Both the position numbers and the translations under genes were made by a program. DNA of 64,000 nucleotides from Xiphophorus maculatus (Eukaryota > Chordata > Actinopteri > Cyprinodontiformes > Poeciliidae): positions 12,667,479 through 12,731,478 of the forward strand of contig NC_036450.1 in the NCBI RefSeq assembly GCF_002775205.1. The letters run 5' to 3'. Of the stretch, positions 26,737 to 47,600 are shown piece by piece (positions within the stretch are counted from its first letter, which is position 1; the number at the start of each line of letters is the position of its first letter). Below the pieces are notes generated by a model, which saw only the letters and a list, made by a program, of their open reading frames with translations, did not search any database and had not been told where the DNA came from.

Positions 26737-27744
26737 AGGCCTAACTCAACTTGTCATTGTGATTGCTGGTTATTTATGCAAACTCTGGAATGTGGAACTC
26801 TCATAAATATTAGCTATAGCCTATCTCATTAACAAAACAAGACAAGTGTGAAACATAATTCGTTGCCAGATCTTAGTTTAGACCGTAGGGCTGCTCTGTG
26901 GTGCACCTTTTGTTGTCTCTGTGCATTGAAGCAAGAAGGTCCTGGCTTTGAATCCTGACTAGGGCGTTTTTGAATTGAGCGTCCATGTTCCATGCCCGTG
27001 TTCACTCCGGGTTCTTTCCACTGTCAAAAATACGTATGTTAATCTTATTTTCCTTATAAATGAATGTGTGACTGCTTTGATTTAGCTCGCATCTTGCCCA
27101 AATAGTTGCAGACTATGGATAGATATTTTCTTTAACTTTAAAATTGTCTTAGTAGGTCAACAGGAATCAAGCTGGAGATAAAATATGCTAAATATACATA
27201 AAGATTAAAGGTTGCCTGGTTATATCAGGATGTCTCTCCTATAATATAGGAGATAAATACTAAATTTACTGTTGTTCAGAGGATGTTATCTAGGAAGTAA
27301 GGCTTACTTTTAACCCCCCGCCTCTTCTTTACCATCTTCATTAGCTTATACTTGTGTCTGGAACTCAGATTATGCAAATGTATTAGTAAAATATGCCCTT
27401 AAAGCACAGCCGTTCACCATAAAAGTGAAAAAAATATATGTAGAAATTTGTCATGAAATTATGCAAGAGTGAAAACAAGTAGAGTGAAAACAAAACACAT
27501 TTTTCTACGATGAAATGTCTACTGACCATCTTAAGCATGTGTATCAAGGCATAGCAATCTTTGTGAAAAAAAATGTGATAATTTTACTATTTAATATGAC
27601 TCTAGGGTAAATTATAAAGCAGCGCTTCACCTTCTGGCTGAAGGAGGTTTCTTGCACAAGACAGACAAAGTTTGTCACATATCTATTAAAGAACTGATGA
27701 ATGCCTGGCTACCTCAGCATACAACCCCACAAATTAACCAGAAA

Positions 27745-29453
27745 GTTCAATATTGCTTTAAACATTATTTTTATTGTAGTCAGTGTCTTGTTTGTGATAT
27801 TAGACCTAAAATAATGTCTTTTTATATAATAAAAGGCCAATATTTGCGTGCAGAAATAAATTTCTTATTCAAAGTACTCTTGAGTTATTTTTAGACAAAT
27901 TAGTGGATATTTGGTGGTCAGATGAAGACTTTAAAAAAACAGCTTTTGAAAAGATGCGATATAGTGTCAACTAGTGACATCTGGTGGTCAAGCTCAAGAT
28001 GATATCCATTGGTTTGCAAAGTATGAATACCTTGGTTAAACATAATCTTGTAGAAAATCATAAATTATAGACTTGAGCAATATCTTTGAAGAATAAAGAT
28101 AAATACAAAAATATTAATCCCTTGTACTTTGCAAATTCCTACTCAGCCTCCAGTACATTCTTCAGCAAACATGGTCAGCACATCCAGTCCATGTTTATCT
28201 ATTTTCCTATTCTAGTTTCATCTTAAACACAAAAAAGTATCAAAGTTAAAAATGTACCAGATTACATATAAAATTATTACAGGAATGCTGGGCAAATATA
28301 CTATCATAATTCCTATGATAATAAAAAAGAAACACTTTGTGCATCATAACTAGTAAAATTATATTGGCCAGTGGGTAATTTGTACTGCTGTGGAGGGGTT
28401 TTGTGTCTCTCTTGTTGGTAAAATTCCTTTGATTCAGCCAAATTGGAGGATTTTTTAGCATAAAAATCTTTAATATGCCACTGTATTCCAGTGGGTTATA
28501 AACTTGGAGTTTGATTAGGCCATGCCAAAACTGTCTTTTCAGCTTTCATCATTGTTTTTTAATTAACGCTTTAATGTGATTACTTTCAACCAGAAATCCC
28601 AAGTATACAATGCAGAAAAACATGTTTATTTGACATTTTCTTTACAAATTAATAAACACCAACATGGAGAACAGTCTAAAGAAAATTAGCCTCCTTCTCT
28701 CCTTTCACCTCACCCCAAACAAAACAACAAAAAAACAACCACACCAAACACGTGCATTAAAATGCAAGTATAAGAAGAAATTGTATTCCTGGCCTTTGAA
28801 CACATCACTGAGAAATCACTGATAAAGAAGAAAGAGGCACATCATAAATAGATTTCCAGTAAATTTATAACCTTTTAAGTTGCTGATAAGCCAAGTTAAT
28901 CAGTGCAGCTCAACATAATTGCATGTGAAATTATCAAAATTATATTGTACCTTCAGTTGAAAAAATAAATAAATTTGTTTTCTTTAAATTGCAATAAAAA
29001 AGAGCCAACTTAGCGTTATATTTGTGAGATGTTTTACTCCGCAGTGCTACTTTCCTTTAAAAAAGGCATCAACAAAAGACACAAAGAGAAAATTTCCCAT
29101 TTCACTTATAACCTTCTACGCACATATAATGTAAGAGGATTCATGCATCGTTTTGACTAGTTAATTTGGTTTTACATTAAAACTTACAGTACTGATTTAT
29201 TCCTGGATACAAGCTTTTACGAAACATTTTTTATTTAGCTTGTTTTTATTTTGTTTCTTTTGTGCTTTGTCCTTCTTGGTATGAAGAACCAAATATATAA
29301 TCATATTTTATAAAAAGAAATACTGAGCACCCTGTTATGAAGAGGCCTTTAGTTGTAAGTTTAGTAGCATTTTGAAGATCAGTCATGTACATGTTCCACC
29401 TTGTGACTTATTCATCAATTAAGTTATCCAGAAATAATTGATTCTCCATTTGT
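27745..29453. other. Between copy B unit and pseudogene D; D 3' flank
   Basis: No gene. Around 28480-28560 a stretch (TTCCAGTGGGTTATAAACTT) resembles the Tc1-like element at 57633-58989. From about 28740 the sequence aligns loosely with the 3' flanks of copy A (about 34480) and copy B (about 14020), e.g. CCTTTGAACACATC against ACTTTGAACAAATA, so it belongs to the D duplication unit. Confidence 0.4.
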
Positions 29454-29698
29454 CTAACCAAAGTATCCGTGTAAGAACACAGCAACGCAAAGGAGAATGA
29501 CGGCATTTGTGTTAACAACTTTCTTCCAAAAAGGATCCTCTGTTGTATCAGTGAGCTTCTTCTTCAGCTCTGCTTCCTGCTCTGGAGTTAAGTTTCACAG
29601 CTTTCTTCTGCTCCAATCCACAAAAACACGAGTGCTTTCTTACAGAAGTCAGATTCCTCCTTAGGTTCTACAAATCATGGAAGATTTTATTTTAAAAC

Positions 29699-29857
29699 TT
29701 TTAATAAAACTTCAAAAACCCTCCCAATTTAAGTACTGTAAATATGTCACTACGAAGTTGCCTTATATATATATATATATATATTTCAGTAACGGCAACT
29801 TCGTAGTGACATATTTACAGTACTTAAATTAGGAGGGTTTTTGAAGTTTTATTAAAA
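29699..29857. repeat. 64-nt inverted repeat in pseudogene D intron 14
   Basis: Arms 29699-29762 and 29794-29857 are reverse complements with one mismatch, separated by a 31-nt TA-rich spacer. They carry AGTACTGTAAATATGTCACT and its complement. There are no transposon-like ends. Confidence 0.85.
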
Positions 29858-29867
29858 ACTTCAAATA

Positions 29868-29875
29868 TATATACA

Positions 29876-29922
<47 letters not shown>
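29868..29922. repeat. TA microsatellite
   Basis: A run of TA dinucleotides beside the 64-nt inverted repeat, ending just before the exon 14 donor of pseudogene D. Confidence 0.8.
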
Positions 29923-29923
<1 letters not shown>

Positions 29924-32394
29924 TTATTACCTTCTACTTCCATTTAATTCTCCTGATTATTAATCCAGTCATCTGTTTCAATTTCCACTCTCTCCTCTGT
30001 ACTGTTTCTCAAGCTCCAACACAATCTATGCAGCTAGTAAAGAAACACAACATGCTAAAAATGATTGACAATTTTGAAATAAATGTGCGATAATCATAGA
30101 ATGAAGCCTAAATTTCTATTTTTGAGAACTTAAACAGATCTCTTCATAGCTGTCACTTGCATGCATGTCTTTTTACACTTGTGCTCTGTTTTCCTACTGT
30201 GCCTGTATACAACTACATCTCACTTATCCGACAATCAGGTCTTGCACTTTTATCTTATGGGAGTTATGACTCTAACAGCTTGATAGGATGGATCAGAGGT
30301 CTATTAGCAATGGGTCAGCTTCAATCACTGAAAACTTTAAGCTGACTGCAAGGCTTACAGCACATTTGTGAGTGATAGATTTAAAGTCTGACCTGAAAGT
30401 GGAATTTTATTGAATGTTTCTTTTGGGTAAATATGACTAAATGAACATTTTAAAATTCCTTGTTGGAATACTACATTGATTATGTACTCTGTTAATTAAT
30501 GCAGCATTGTCGATGTGGCTATTTCAAGTCTTTTGTGTTACACAACATGCACACTTCACAGCATGCTTACCATGTGCGTTAAATAACCATAAGTAATAAG
30601 TAACCTAGCCTCAATGTGACCTTTTGCTGAGGTTACTATATTTTTGTACCAAAAGGATAAAACCAGGTTTTTCACCTGTTTTTGTGAGTTTTTTGTGTTT
30701 GTCAGATTGTATTTTGCATAAACAAATATACCAAGCATGAGCTCAAACTGCAGTTTCCCATTTTCCCAGGAACAAAACCATCAAAGTAAAAGAAAAAAAA
30801 AAATTAAGTGAAGAATTTGCATGCAAACAACTTTACTATTATTAAATTGGAGATTATTTCCAAGGGAGTTGCATTTCAGATCGATGATTATGATCCTTTA
30901 GGGTTCTTATGAAAGTAGTTTAAAAACTGGCAGGCTTAAAGCACAGTTATGTAAAATCAACTAAATGAGTTTATGACTTTTCATTGTTTCTGTTATGTTG
31001 TAAAACCTGTTACTGAGTTAGTGGAGGAAGGTCTCCATGCTCAAAGCAGATGATCATGTTTCTTGCCAACCTGATCAGTGCACCAGAATCAGGTGGCCTG
31101 GATGGTGAGTCCAAACACCATGCCAGGCCAAGGCAGGTCTCCTGTTACTGGATCTCTGAAAAGATGGAAGACGTCTGACCGAGGCTGATAGCACTCTGCG
31201 CTGATGTTTCCAGTGACTGAGGGGATTGCAGTCCAGTAGAGGTCCTGGAACATCTCATAGCCCCCCACTTCAGCAAAAGCTGAAGGTGTGTTGAAATTTT
31301 AACTAGTTTGCACTTTTACTTTTTATCAGAAATGTAGTATTGAAGCCAAGAGCTGCAAGTGAAATGATGAACAAAGAAAACATTATATTACCAAAACATT
31401 ATATTACCAAAAACCCATGAGAATAAAGGATCCAGTGAGCATTATGACGGTCTGTAAAGTGTCACTGCAGCCAGTCCACCTGAGGTACAAAGTGGAAACG
31501 AAATCTGATTCAAATTCAAATATTCCCAATAAAGATAACAAGCTGGTGTATTTTTATGTAACTGTTCTTTTATCACTTATCTTGCAAAACGTATATTCAG
31601 CTGTGAATTCATGATTGCTGAACATGTTGTGGCTTGTGTACAGCCTTGAAAGGAATACAAACTCTGTTACGGTGTTATTTACATAGATAAGAACTATTAG
31701 ATTCTTATTTTATGAGAGAAACATTTATATCAGAGACAGTGTACAGTGCAGTTATCGCCAGTAGAGCAATAACGACAACATAGATATTTAGCCAAGAGCC
31801 TGCTGGATGAAAATGGCACCAGAGAAAATATCGGCCTGAAACAAACAGAAACAAAATGGTAGGTGAAGAAGTTTTTCCTTTTCTTCAAACTGAAGGTCTT
31901 TTGAGGCAGTCACATAATCTTACAGAGATCTGAGTGAAGACATACAAGAGGGAGAGCACAGAATGATAGATGCGAATGCGCTTTCCTCCGAACCTCTTCT
32001 TCAGGTATTCAGGCATGGTAATCACCTAGACAAATATAAAAATGATACTTTGCCTTTTCAAGGCTCAATAATTGATAGTTAGTGAGATCTGGTCTCCGTC
32101 TTCTTCTTTACCCCTGCCTTGATGCAGATTGGTACAAAGACCCATCCCAGAATTACAACAAGAATAAGTGCCTGAAACACACAAAACAAGTTTCCAGCTT
32201 TAATTTTAGTTTCTGCAAACCACATCTACTATTAACTCACAGGCTATGAGTTTATTTTTTATGCTAACACACTTAAACAATTACTCACATTCCATTCAAA
32301 TCCAGCAATAGCTATCCCAAAAGCTGCTGCGGTTCCGACAAGGCCTACAAAGTGGACGCTGCCGATGTTACTGGCAAAGAGGGGAGGTTCCAAT

Positions 32395-35300
32395 CTATAG
32401 ACAGTTTAGAAAAATTTAATATTTTACAATAACTGAAAATTTCATTTAACACCATAGATTGTTATTTAAGGAAACACTGCTGATGAACAGTACAGTGGAG
32501 TAACTTGAGTCACCTTGCTTTTTACAATCTCTTCTCAAAGGAAGTCGAAGGGTTAACTTTTCTTTGTCATCTTGAGTCCTGAGTTTTTACTAATATAAAA
32601 CATGTTTATTGGTTGTGTTTTACTCTGAACATTGTCTAAAAAGATTGTGGTACAATAGTGTAAAATAGGCAAATAGCTTTTAACCTTTCCTTCACCCTAT
32701 TATAATGGGATTTAACGCTCTAGATAAACAACCATTTTTAGCTGTCTGTTAATAATTAGTTTCTGGGATGATCGGGGACAGAGAGCAATAAAAGAAATGC
32801 AAGTCCTTTTATAGCTTCTAATCCACGTATCTTATGCAGACAGGAGATGCTGGAAAATTTCCACATATGAGACTAAATCATACGACCAGCAATGCAGATT
32901 ATAGATTGTTCAGACATGGTCGACTGAGATGAAAAAAAAGGAGCCCATGATACATCGTTTTGTTGTCATAATTGGTAATTGTTGAAAGCCCAAATGCAGG
33001 ATGGAGGTAGACTGAGGTTTACATGAAACTAATATTGTTTGAACGTTTTTGTGGCATTTCATGGTGCGTCGGCGTAAGAGTAAAATATTTCTAAATAGTA
33101 AATGGTAAATTATATATTTTCATTTAGTAGAATGTACTTTTATATAGTAAAAGTCATATATAGTATAGATGTACAAATATAGTTGTAAATTGGTAAATTC
33201 CTGTGTAAAGTAGTAATGGTTTAGTCCTCAACAGCAGAGATTATTTAAGGCTCCCATTGCGCGTTTGTGTGTTCTTGATGCTGTTAGACTTCTCAGGCAT
33301 TGTCCTAAACTGTGCTAACAGCAAACAAATAACGCTTTCTTGCTTCCACCATACTCTTCCACACCCTTGTCACACTGGTGCAACAACAAACCTCAGTGAA
33401 GTACTGAAGTTATGATTCTGGAGAAATTTAGTACATATTGAGGATTCATGTGATTCAGGGACACATCTGAAAGTTGGAGAACACCAACCCTTGAGGAGTG
33501 GAGTTGCAGATCCATGGCATATAAAATAAAAATCAAGTTAAGGTGAGTTTATTTGAGTAGGATATTTCAAAAAATAAGACAATTAGGAGTGTTTTACCTG
33601 ATAGAAACATAAAACAGGAGTATGTAGTAGGTGCATAATAAAATAAAAGAAAGTAAAGATAAGTTGGACTAAACAGACTGTAATCAATGACGTTTCAGAT
33701 AACGTTATTAATAGAAGAGTCAAAGGCAACTAAATAAATATAAACTTGACTATAAAAAATGGATTTTTTTTACGTTTGTACACCTCACGTTTATTTCTCT
33801 TTTGAATTTATTAGCTTTTTCCAAATGTTTTCTGCAAATCTCGAGATAACTGGAAATGACATATTTTTTCTTAACCTCTAACATGTTCATAATTTGTCAT
33901 AACACACATCAGCACAGCAGATAACCATCATATGATCAGTTAAAATAATTTGTAGCTACTAGAGGATTAGGTGTAGATAAATACCTGGAAAAAGTACACA
34001 TTGAGGCAGTTGTGGATTGTCTATGTTTCAACTGTATATGACCAAATATTGACATTATTTTTTTTTTAAATAATAATTGTTGTAACAGTTCCTTTTTACA
34101 TTATATAATGTTTTTTAAAAAATTCTCCATCTATAATAAAACATTCATTAATAGTACAGATACTGGTGTCATTCAGTTAATCAGAGATTAAGTTATAGAA
34201 CCAAGATCACTATGTGAATATGAAAATGAGAAAAAATACAAAGTGTTGAATTTATACTTTAAGTTTAATTTTTCTAATGTCAGTGGAAATATATCTTGCC
34301 CTTTTATGATTAGATTTAAACCATTTAAAGTTCCCCACGGACAGTAATTTACTTTTCAGAACACTAGGTGGAAGCAAAGTAAGCGTTTTATTGCTTTGAG
34401 TATTTCCTAACCCTTTCTAACTGAATTATTTTTATTTCATAAACACATGCATAGTGCATACAAAAGAAGCGATTGCATTCATGGACTTTGAACAAATAAA
34501 TCGACAAAACAGCTGGGATTTATTGAGGCAGCACAGCTGTACTTCCTGAGCACATTTCATTCGTCCTTCAGTGGTTAAATATTACAGTTTTTTTCCAGAT
34601 TTTTTTTTTTGTGTTATGCTGTTTGTATTTTATTAAACCTTCATTCAGGGTCCAGTGTTACATAATCCCATCATATATAACCTTCAGCGTTCTCGACAAT
34701 AAAAAAGCATTTATATATTCATTGATAAACATCTTGAGCACTTTTTAAAAATAATCACAATTAAGAGTACATGTGCATTTTTTAAACAAAATTTTAATCT
34801 CAGTGCAATGTTGAACAAAAACGGTGTAAATGTGCTCTCTTTTTAAGAAAATAAACAGGAGCCAACTTGGAGCTCATTATAATTTATGAGCTTTTCTCAA
34901 GTACAGTCCAACTCTTTTGAACAAAACCAACAACAAAAACAAACATTAAGATGTGCAGTCATCTGGGAATATCTACAAATTTACAATAATTTTATATAAT
35001 ATGTAAATAGAGAAGGCAATTGAGAAAGACTTTATGCTGGCCTCTATGTGCCTTACGGAGATCAGGACCACACACACACACACACACCGCCAGACTGGGT
35101 TGGTCCTATTTCTTTTAAGAAAAAAAGTTCCAAGCAGTGAGGGGTAACACTTGTCAGTCTTCTGTGAAAGTTTACTGTATGATGTTGGAAAGGACAACGT
35201 CAGACATCGTCTCCTTTCCAACGTCCCAACATCCTTTTTGCAGATGATGTGGGACTGTTGGTGTCTTCAAGCCATGGCCTTCATTGTGGACTGGAGTGGT

Positions 35301-36069
35301 TGTCAGTCGAGTGTTAGGCAGCCTCTTTTCTTAATCTAAGACTGTTGTTTTACACTGGACAGGGTGAACTGAATTTTTAAGGTGAAGAAACCTCAAACAC
35401 ACAATTTCAAACCCTTTGCGGTCGATGATCTAAACATATGTAGCTTGCTTGAGGTGCTCTCCTGGTTCATACTCAAATGTTCCTCTGGTCTGTCATGCCA
35501 AAGAAAGGGCTGAACCTAAAAAGTTCTTGATTTACCAGTCAGCCTAAATTTGAGCCCTCATCTATGACCAACATGTACAAATTATGACAGAAAGAACAAC
35601 AGAATTTGGGTACCTTAGATTGTCAAAGTCACTCTCTGAAATAAAAAACAAGCTCTGTCTCCAGAGATAATTACTTGTCAAAAGTAGACAACTGAAATTG
35701 TTCAACCATCTGATCAAGAGTCTTCCTTGCAGGTCTTTCAAGCACATCAAACAGGAACGGGAAGGATGTTATAACAAATGTTTGAGTATTACAATTATAT
35801 CCTTTTAACAAGTTTTATGTGTATGATATAACTTGATTCACTGGTTTACTAAAGATGACAAATACAGTAAAAACGCTATTTTGTCTTGTGTGGCATCAGT
35901 ACTGACCTTACAATGCAGGCTAAAATATACAGAGTTCAGAGATTTGAAAGTACCCTAGGTTGTATCAGAGAGTTACAGGCAAATTGATATTTTGGTCATA
36001 TTTTATACCATGCTTACTGCTGTTACTAAAAAATATATTATATTTAGTAGTATTTAATGCTGAGTTTGT
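32395..36069. other. Between pseudogene D and copy A; copy A 3' flank
   Basis: No gene. 34360-34600 is homologous to the 3' flank of copy B at 13905-14170 (shared CACTAGGTGGAAGCAAAG and GTGGTTAAATATTA-like blocks), marking the conserved end of the duplication unit. A CA repeat lies at about 35071-35087. Open frames at 34973-35339 match nothing. Confidence 0.45.
32748..32760. promoter_or_regulatory. HNF1-like motif upstream of pseudogene D
   Basis: GTTAATAATTAGT, two mismatches to the consensus. It sits only about 350 bases upstream of exon 3, consistent with loss of exons 1 and 2 while the distal flank remained. Confidence 0.3.
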
Positions 36070-43232
<7,163 letters not shown>

Positions 43233-43310
43233 TTTGCTCAGCGTGGGTGTGCAATAAAGGAGAGCTACTGGAGTCTGTCCTCAGTGACTGCAACATGTGC
43301 ACAACACTTA

Positions 43311-43320
43311 CCTTTATATC
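43311..43320 (-). promoter_or_regulatory. TATA-like box of copy A
   Basis: GATATAAAGG on the minus strand, about 80 bases upstream of the ATG. It is kept in position relative to copies B and C although surrounding sequence has diverged. Confidence 0.6.
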
Positions 43321-43654
43321 TTTTGTGTTTGTGTGTGTGACAGAAAGAGGGAGGGATAATTGATAATGAGTTTATGTGTGTTTTCTGTTCTGCACAAAGA
43401 ATGAATGTCACCTAAAAGTGAAGCTCCAGTTTTTCATCTTTTTGCTGTTGAGTCTTTCATAAGTTTGTTTGGTGCAGTTTTAATATAAATATAAGGAAAA
43501 TACATAAAACATGACATATTCTATGTATTTAGTTGGGCTTTTAGATTAAATTCATAACAAGTTAATAACCTTTTATGTTTTTTTATTGTTATTTATCAAA
43601 CAGATTAATCGATTAAACATATTTGCATAATGCTCCACTTTCTGGTCTTTATAT

Positions 43655-44600
43655 GAAAATCAATTGCCCCACTATAGATCCTACAAAATTCAGCTGCAAG
43701 AATGTTGACAGGGGCAAGTAAGAAGTTTCATATCACTCTGACTATGAAGTTGCTTCACTGACTACTTGTACTCTTTAAATAGATTCTTTTTTTTTTTCTT
43801 TGCTAGTTTTAATGCAAACTATTGATCTACAAAATCAATAGTAGATCAATAGTTCTTTACAATCTGTCTGGACTTCTAAGGTCTTCAGAGAAAAGTAATC
43901 TGTTCGTACATGTGGTGAAAACTAAAACAGATGCGGAGGCATCATTAATTAATTACGACTCTCTCCTTTGTAGTAGTCTGTCTGAGCACCTGAGGGCAGC
44001 TTAGAGCGTTGATGTTTCTGAAAGCAAACTAGAAACCAAAGCTTTGAAGCATGTTTTCTTCTTTTTTATTGATTGAGTTTTTGCAGCTCAGGAATTCAAG
44101 TTTTTGTTTTAGTCTAACTCTCTATAAAATTTTAACTCTGTTTTTCTGTACTTGAATAATTATATTGTCATATTGTTTCGGGTGCCTTAAATATTATAGA
44201 ACTTTTTTTTAAAGAGTTGGTAGCATTTGTAGACTTTATTTACAAGTAGCTTGACAGGAAGCAGTGCAGAGAAACGATAGCCTCTGTATGAGGTGATCCA
44301 CCACTGAGACATTTTTTAAATTTATTTTTTTATTTTTATGTGCCTCGTGGTTAACAATTTTCTATTGTTGTATGTAATTTCAGATTTATTCTGTTACTGT
44401 TTTGTCATTCACAACTCAGATTCGATTTGCTCAGATTTTCTATGACCTTTTATTCTAGTTGACTTATGGTTATTATTCTATTTCTTTTTCTTTTGTCTGT
44501 TTTGTTATTGATTCCTGTTTGCATGCTTGTTCTTTTGTGTTACACTTGTAAAGCTCTCTGTGTTGTTGAATGTATAAAATTTTATCTATGAATTTAATGA
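43655..44600 (+). mobile_element. LINE fragment (L2/Rex1-like), reverse transcriptase C-terminus
   Basis: The plus strand translates to LQNSAARMLTGASKKFHITL, a hallmark of the C-terminal part of L2/Rex1-type reverse transcriptases. In another frame follow SGLLRSSEKSNLFV and SVDVSESKLETKALKH, the usual ending. Frames are broken. It lies upstream of copy A, opposite in strand. Confidence 0.6.
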
Positions 44601-47600
44601 ATCTGTTGATTGATAAGTATAATTTTTTCTGTTAGAAACGAGCTTGGCTGCAGCTATAATGCCCAATCAAAAGCAGTTAAATTACCTGACCTTGATTAAA
44701 TGTAAATTTTCTTTATATCAAATGAAATTATAAGGAGGTATAGTAAATAATTACTTTGATCTTGACAAACCGAGATGGAGAATAAATCTAACAATTTATT
44801 GAACTGAGACTTTTACTGTCCATCTCCTAAAACCTTAGAGATAATGTACTGAAAAATGCTTAAAATGTTTTAAACATTTTTGCAGCTTAATTAACACAAA
44901 GTTGCATGGTTTCTGTCATTATTCATGTTTCATTATTTTACTTGTTCCAGGATTGTATTTCATTTGTAATGAGATTCTCACAATTTCTCAATCAAAAATA
45001 TCCACATCAAGATTTTTTCTTGAAGTCTGTCATGTTTGTGAAATTTGACTTATTGAATTGCATAACATAACTGAATAACATTCATATTTTAGTTAATACT
45101 GTTTTTAATCTACGTGTTTGCCAAACAAAAACTTAAATTTATCTCAAACTGTTAGACAAACAAAAATCACTTAAATTAATTTTCACTCCGCTACACAATC
45201 TGTTTTTGTTCCTAATAATAATGTGTTTCTTATCAGCTTGTTAATAATTACCCTTAGGGAGAATGAGGTAAGGCCAAACACTGAAATAGCAGCCCTCGTC
45301 AGCAATAATTCATGTGAATTATGAGACAGTTGGAGACCCTGGATTATTTCAAGGCAGTTGTTGATTTAACCTTAAAAATCAGTTGAAATACATATATGGA
45401 ATAACATAAAAACAACATTAAAGTAAGCAGCAAAACAGACTCGTATTTTCTGTTCATGTTAATAAAGCTTACAGCAGTGAGCAGAACTTATAAAACTGTA
45501 TTTTTGTCATGTAAATTTATTTTGTAGATGTTGCATAAAACAGCCACTAGATGTCTCTGCAGTACCACAAACCCACTCTGACTAAACCAGGCGTGCCCAT
45601 GTCCAGTCTTTGGGAGGTACTTATCCCTTCTCCATCAAACCTAAAGCAAATCCTCAACCTTTCCTTAATATGTTCTGATACAGCACTTTATGAACAACCA
45701 GCTTCCTCAATAATTGGTGGATTACCTTTCCTACGGAGTGACTGCAGTCAGGGTAGCAGTCTTTGTCGGCTGTAAGATGATTTCTGAATTAAAAATATTT
45801 TTTTATTGGTTTAAGTGATATGCATTTTTTTTCTTAGACTCATTTGTTTAAAGTCATGATCATCAAAATGACCAAAAATAAACAACTGAAGTATATTAAT
45901 ATAATTTATATAATATCACTTCAGCAATACCTTCACTGAGATCTACTAAAATTCAAGCAGAAATCGGGTGAAACTAAAGCTATTTCTAAATCAAATTTTA
46001 ATTGAGAAAAACCCTGCCATATGGTGTAATTTTAAACAAACAACAAATGCTTGAAGTCAAGTAGAGCCAAAGGTTGCTTTTTTATATTTCCAAGGTCTGC
46101 AACACCGAAGAAAAACAAAATAAATGCCACAATACATCAGCCAGAGCTATGTGGACAGGAAGACTCAGACTGGGGAGCTATCTGACTGTTCTTGTTACAA
46201 ATGGCCGCTTAAAATCTCTAAATGGGGACAATCAATATGCAGCTGAATGAGAATCAATCACTGGAATGAGGCCATACTCTTTGAGGATTAGTGCTTGGAT
46301 GAATTTGTTGGATTTAATCCTGATTTCCAACCAAACAAAATCTTCCAGCGAGTGCTAATGGTAAAATATGCTGCCAATGGTTTGCTTTTGTTTTGTTTTT
46401 TGTTTTTTTTATTCTACTTTGTTAAAGTTTCAAATCCAAGCAAAAGAGGCACAAAAAGCACATCACAGAGCTGATCATTTTCCAGTAGTGGGACACCAAA
46501 GATAGCACATACAAGTCCTATTGTTTGGTCCGTATGGTATTGAAGGAAAAATTTTGGGTATCTTGTGAGCATCTTTCTGTGTCTCATATTTGTAAGATAA
46601 AATAAATTGTGCAGAAGACCTGGTACAATGAAAGGAAACAATAGTGGAGTCTTCTAAGACAGACTGACAGGAGGGAGCCATTTTGTGACTATTCAGGTTT
46701 GTATTGCTTTATCTATACACTTGAGTTGAATGAAAGAAAAACAATTTCCTAATAATATCTAACATAACGTAAAGTCCTACAGATGTCACAAATGCCGAAC
46801 TTTGGTTTTGTCATTAATTTAAATATACATTTTTTCAATTAGCATTTTATTTTTAACCTGTTTGATTATATCTAGTATGCTTCCTTAAAGTGTTCACACA
46901 GTCCTGCCACTCTCCCTCAATGCCTCATTTAATACCCCCATCAGCTGTTCCATTTTCATGTAATCAGATTCACAATTGTTCTAGTAATCACTCCTCTCTG
47001 CATTTATCCTCCCTGTTCTTGATCACTCCTTGTTACATTTTTCTATTGTTTTCCTTGTAGTGTCCTCCCCTTTGGTCCCCTGCTATATTCATAACAATGA
47101 GGGCTGAACAAATCGCTTTGGTCTTACATATGAGATTACTGCAGAGGTGTACAAAGTTTATTTTTAGAGCTGGAAGCATCTCTGTAAAGAAGAGACTCTG
47201 CTTTCAAATGATATCTTGCCTGAGGGGTTTGTTCAAAGTGGTGACGTTAGCAGAAGTAGAAAAGTGAACATGCGCTGCTTAAAATGTTTTACTACATATC
47301 CATGTGATTACTTTGGTTTTGAGTTGTGTTTAGTTTGGAAGAAAAGGTGTTGTGCAGGCAGGAAGAAAATATGGGAAGACCTGCAGCAAATGTCTGATCC
47401 ATGTTATTAACTTTGCTAATAACATTCTAGCATTCTAGCATTGTACTGTATTTGTGTCTTCGCAGCAGATGTGCTAAAATGCGATATGTAAGCTAAAATA
47501 GCAAGGCTATATCAGATTTATAATAAATTACCAAATGAAAAGAACAGACATAGACTTTTTGTTGATATTTTGATATTACAATATGATTACCAGTCATCAC

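Larger units (their letters stand above)
20332..27744. repeat. Segmental duplication, copy B unit (partner of 1-5793)
   Basis: This is the other member of the near-identical pair. Homology ends at about 27744, where this copy continues with GTTCAATA. Extra material relative to the partner is the hAT block at 22981-24888 and a segment at about 26265-26736. The near-identity in introns and flank implies a duplication much younger than the split from copies A and D. Confidence 0.9.
29454..32394 (-). pseudogene. slc5a1 pseudogene: Decayed SGLT1-type cotransporter, copy D
   Basis: Recognisable exons on the minus strand: exon 3 at 32289-32394, exon 4 at 32112-32171, exon 5 at 31924-32025, exon 6 about 31732-31835, exon 7 at 31408-31479, exon 8 at 31071-31279, exon 14 at 29931-30033, exon 15 at 29454-29667. 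Exons 1, 2 and 9-13 were not found. Lesions read against copies A and B: one extra base in exon 3; a lost codon in exon 5; a one-base deletion in exon 6 and loss of its GT donor; a 10-base deletion in exon 7; TGA for the Trp preceding the sugar-site aromatics in exon 8 (31089-31091); in-frame TAA in exon 14 before MEVEG; a two-base deletion and a one-base insertion in exon 15. It cannot encode a transporter. Exon 3 has the same Gly-to-Val change (GSVHF) as copy A, so A and D are probably closer to each other than to B and C. Confidence 0.9.

Noticed and set aside
29699..29857. Terminal inverted repeats of a MITE
   Set aside because: The left arm continues smoothly into intron sequence, and no target duplication or known terminus is visible.
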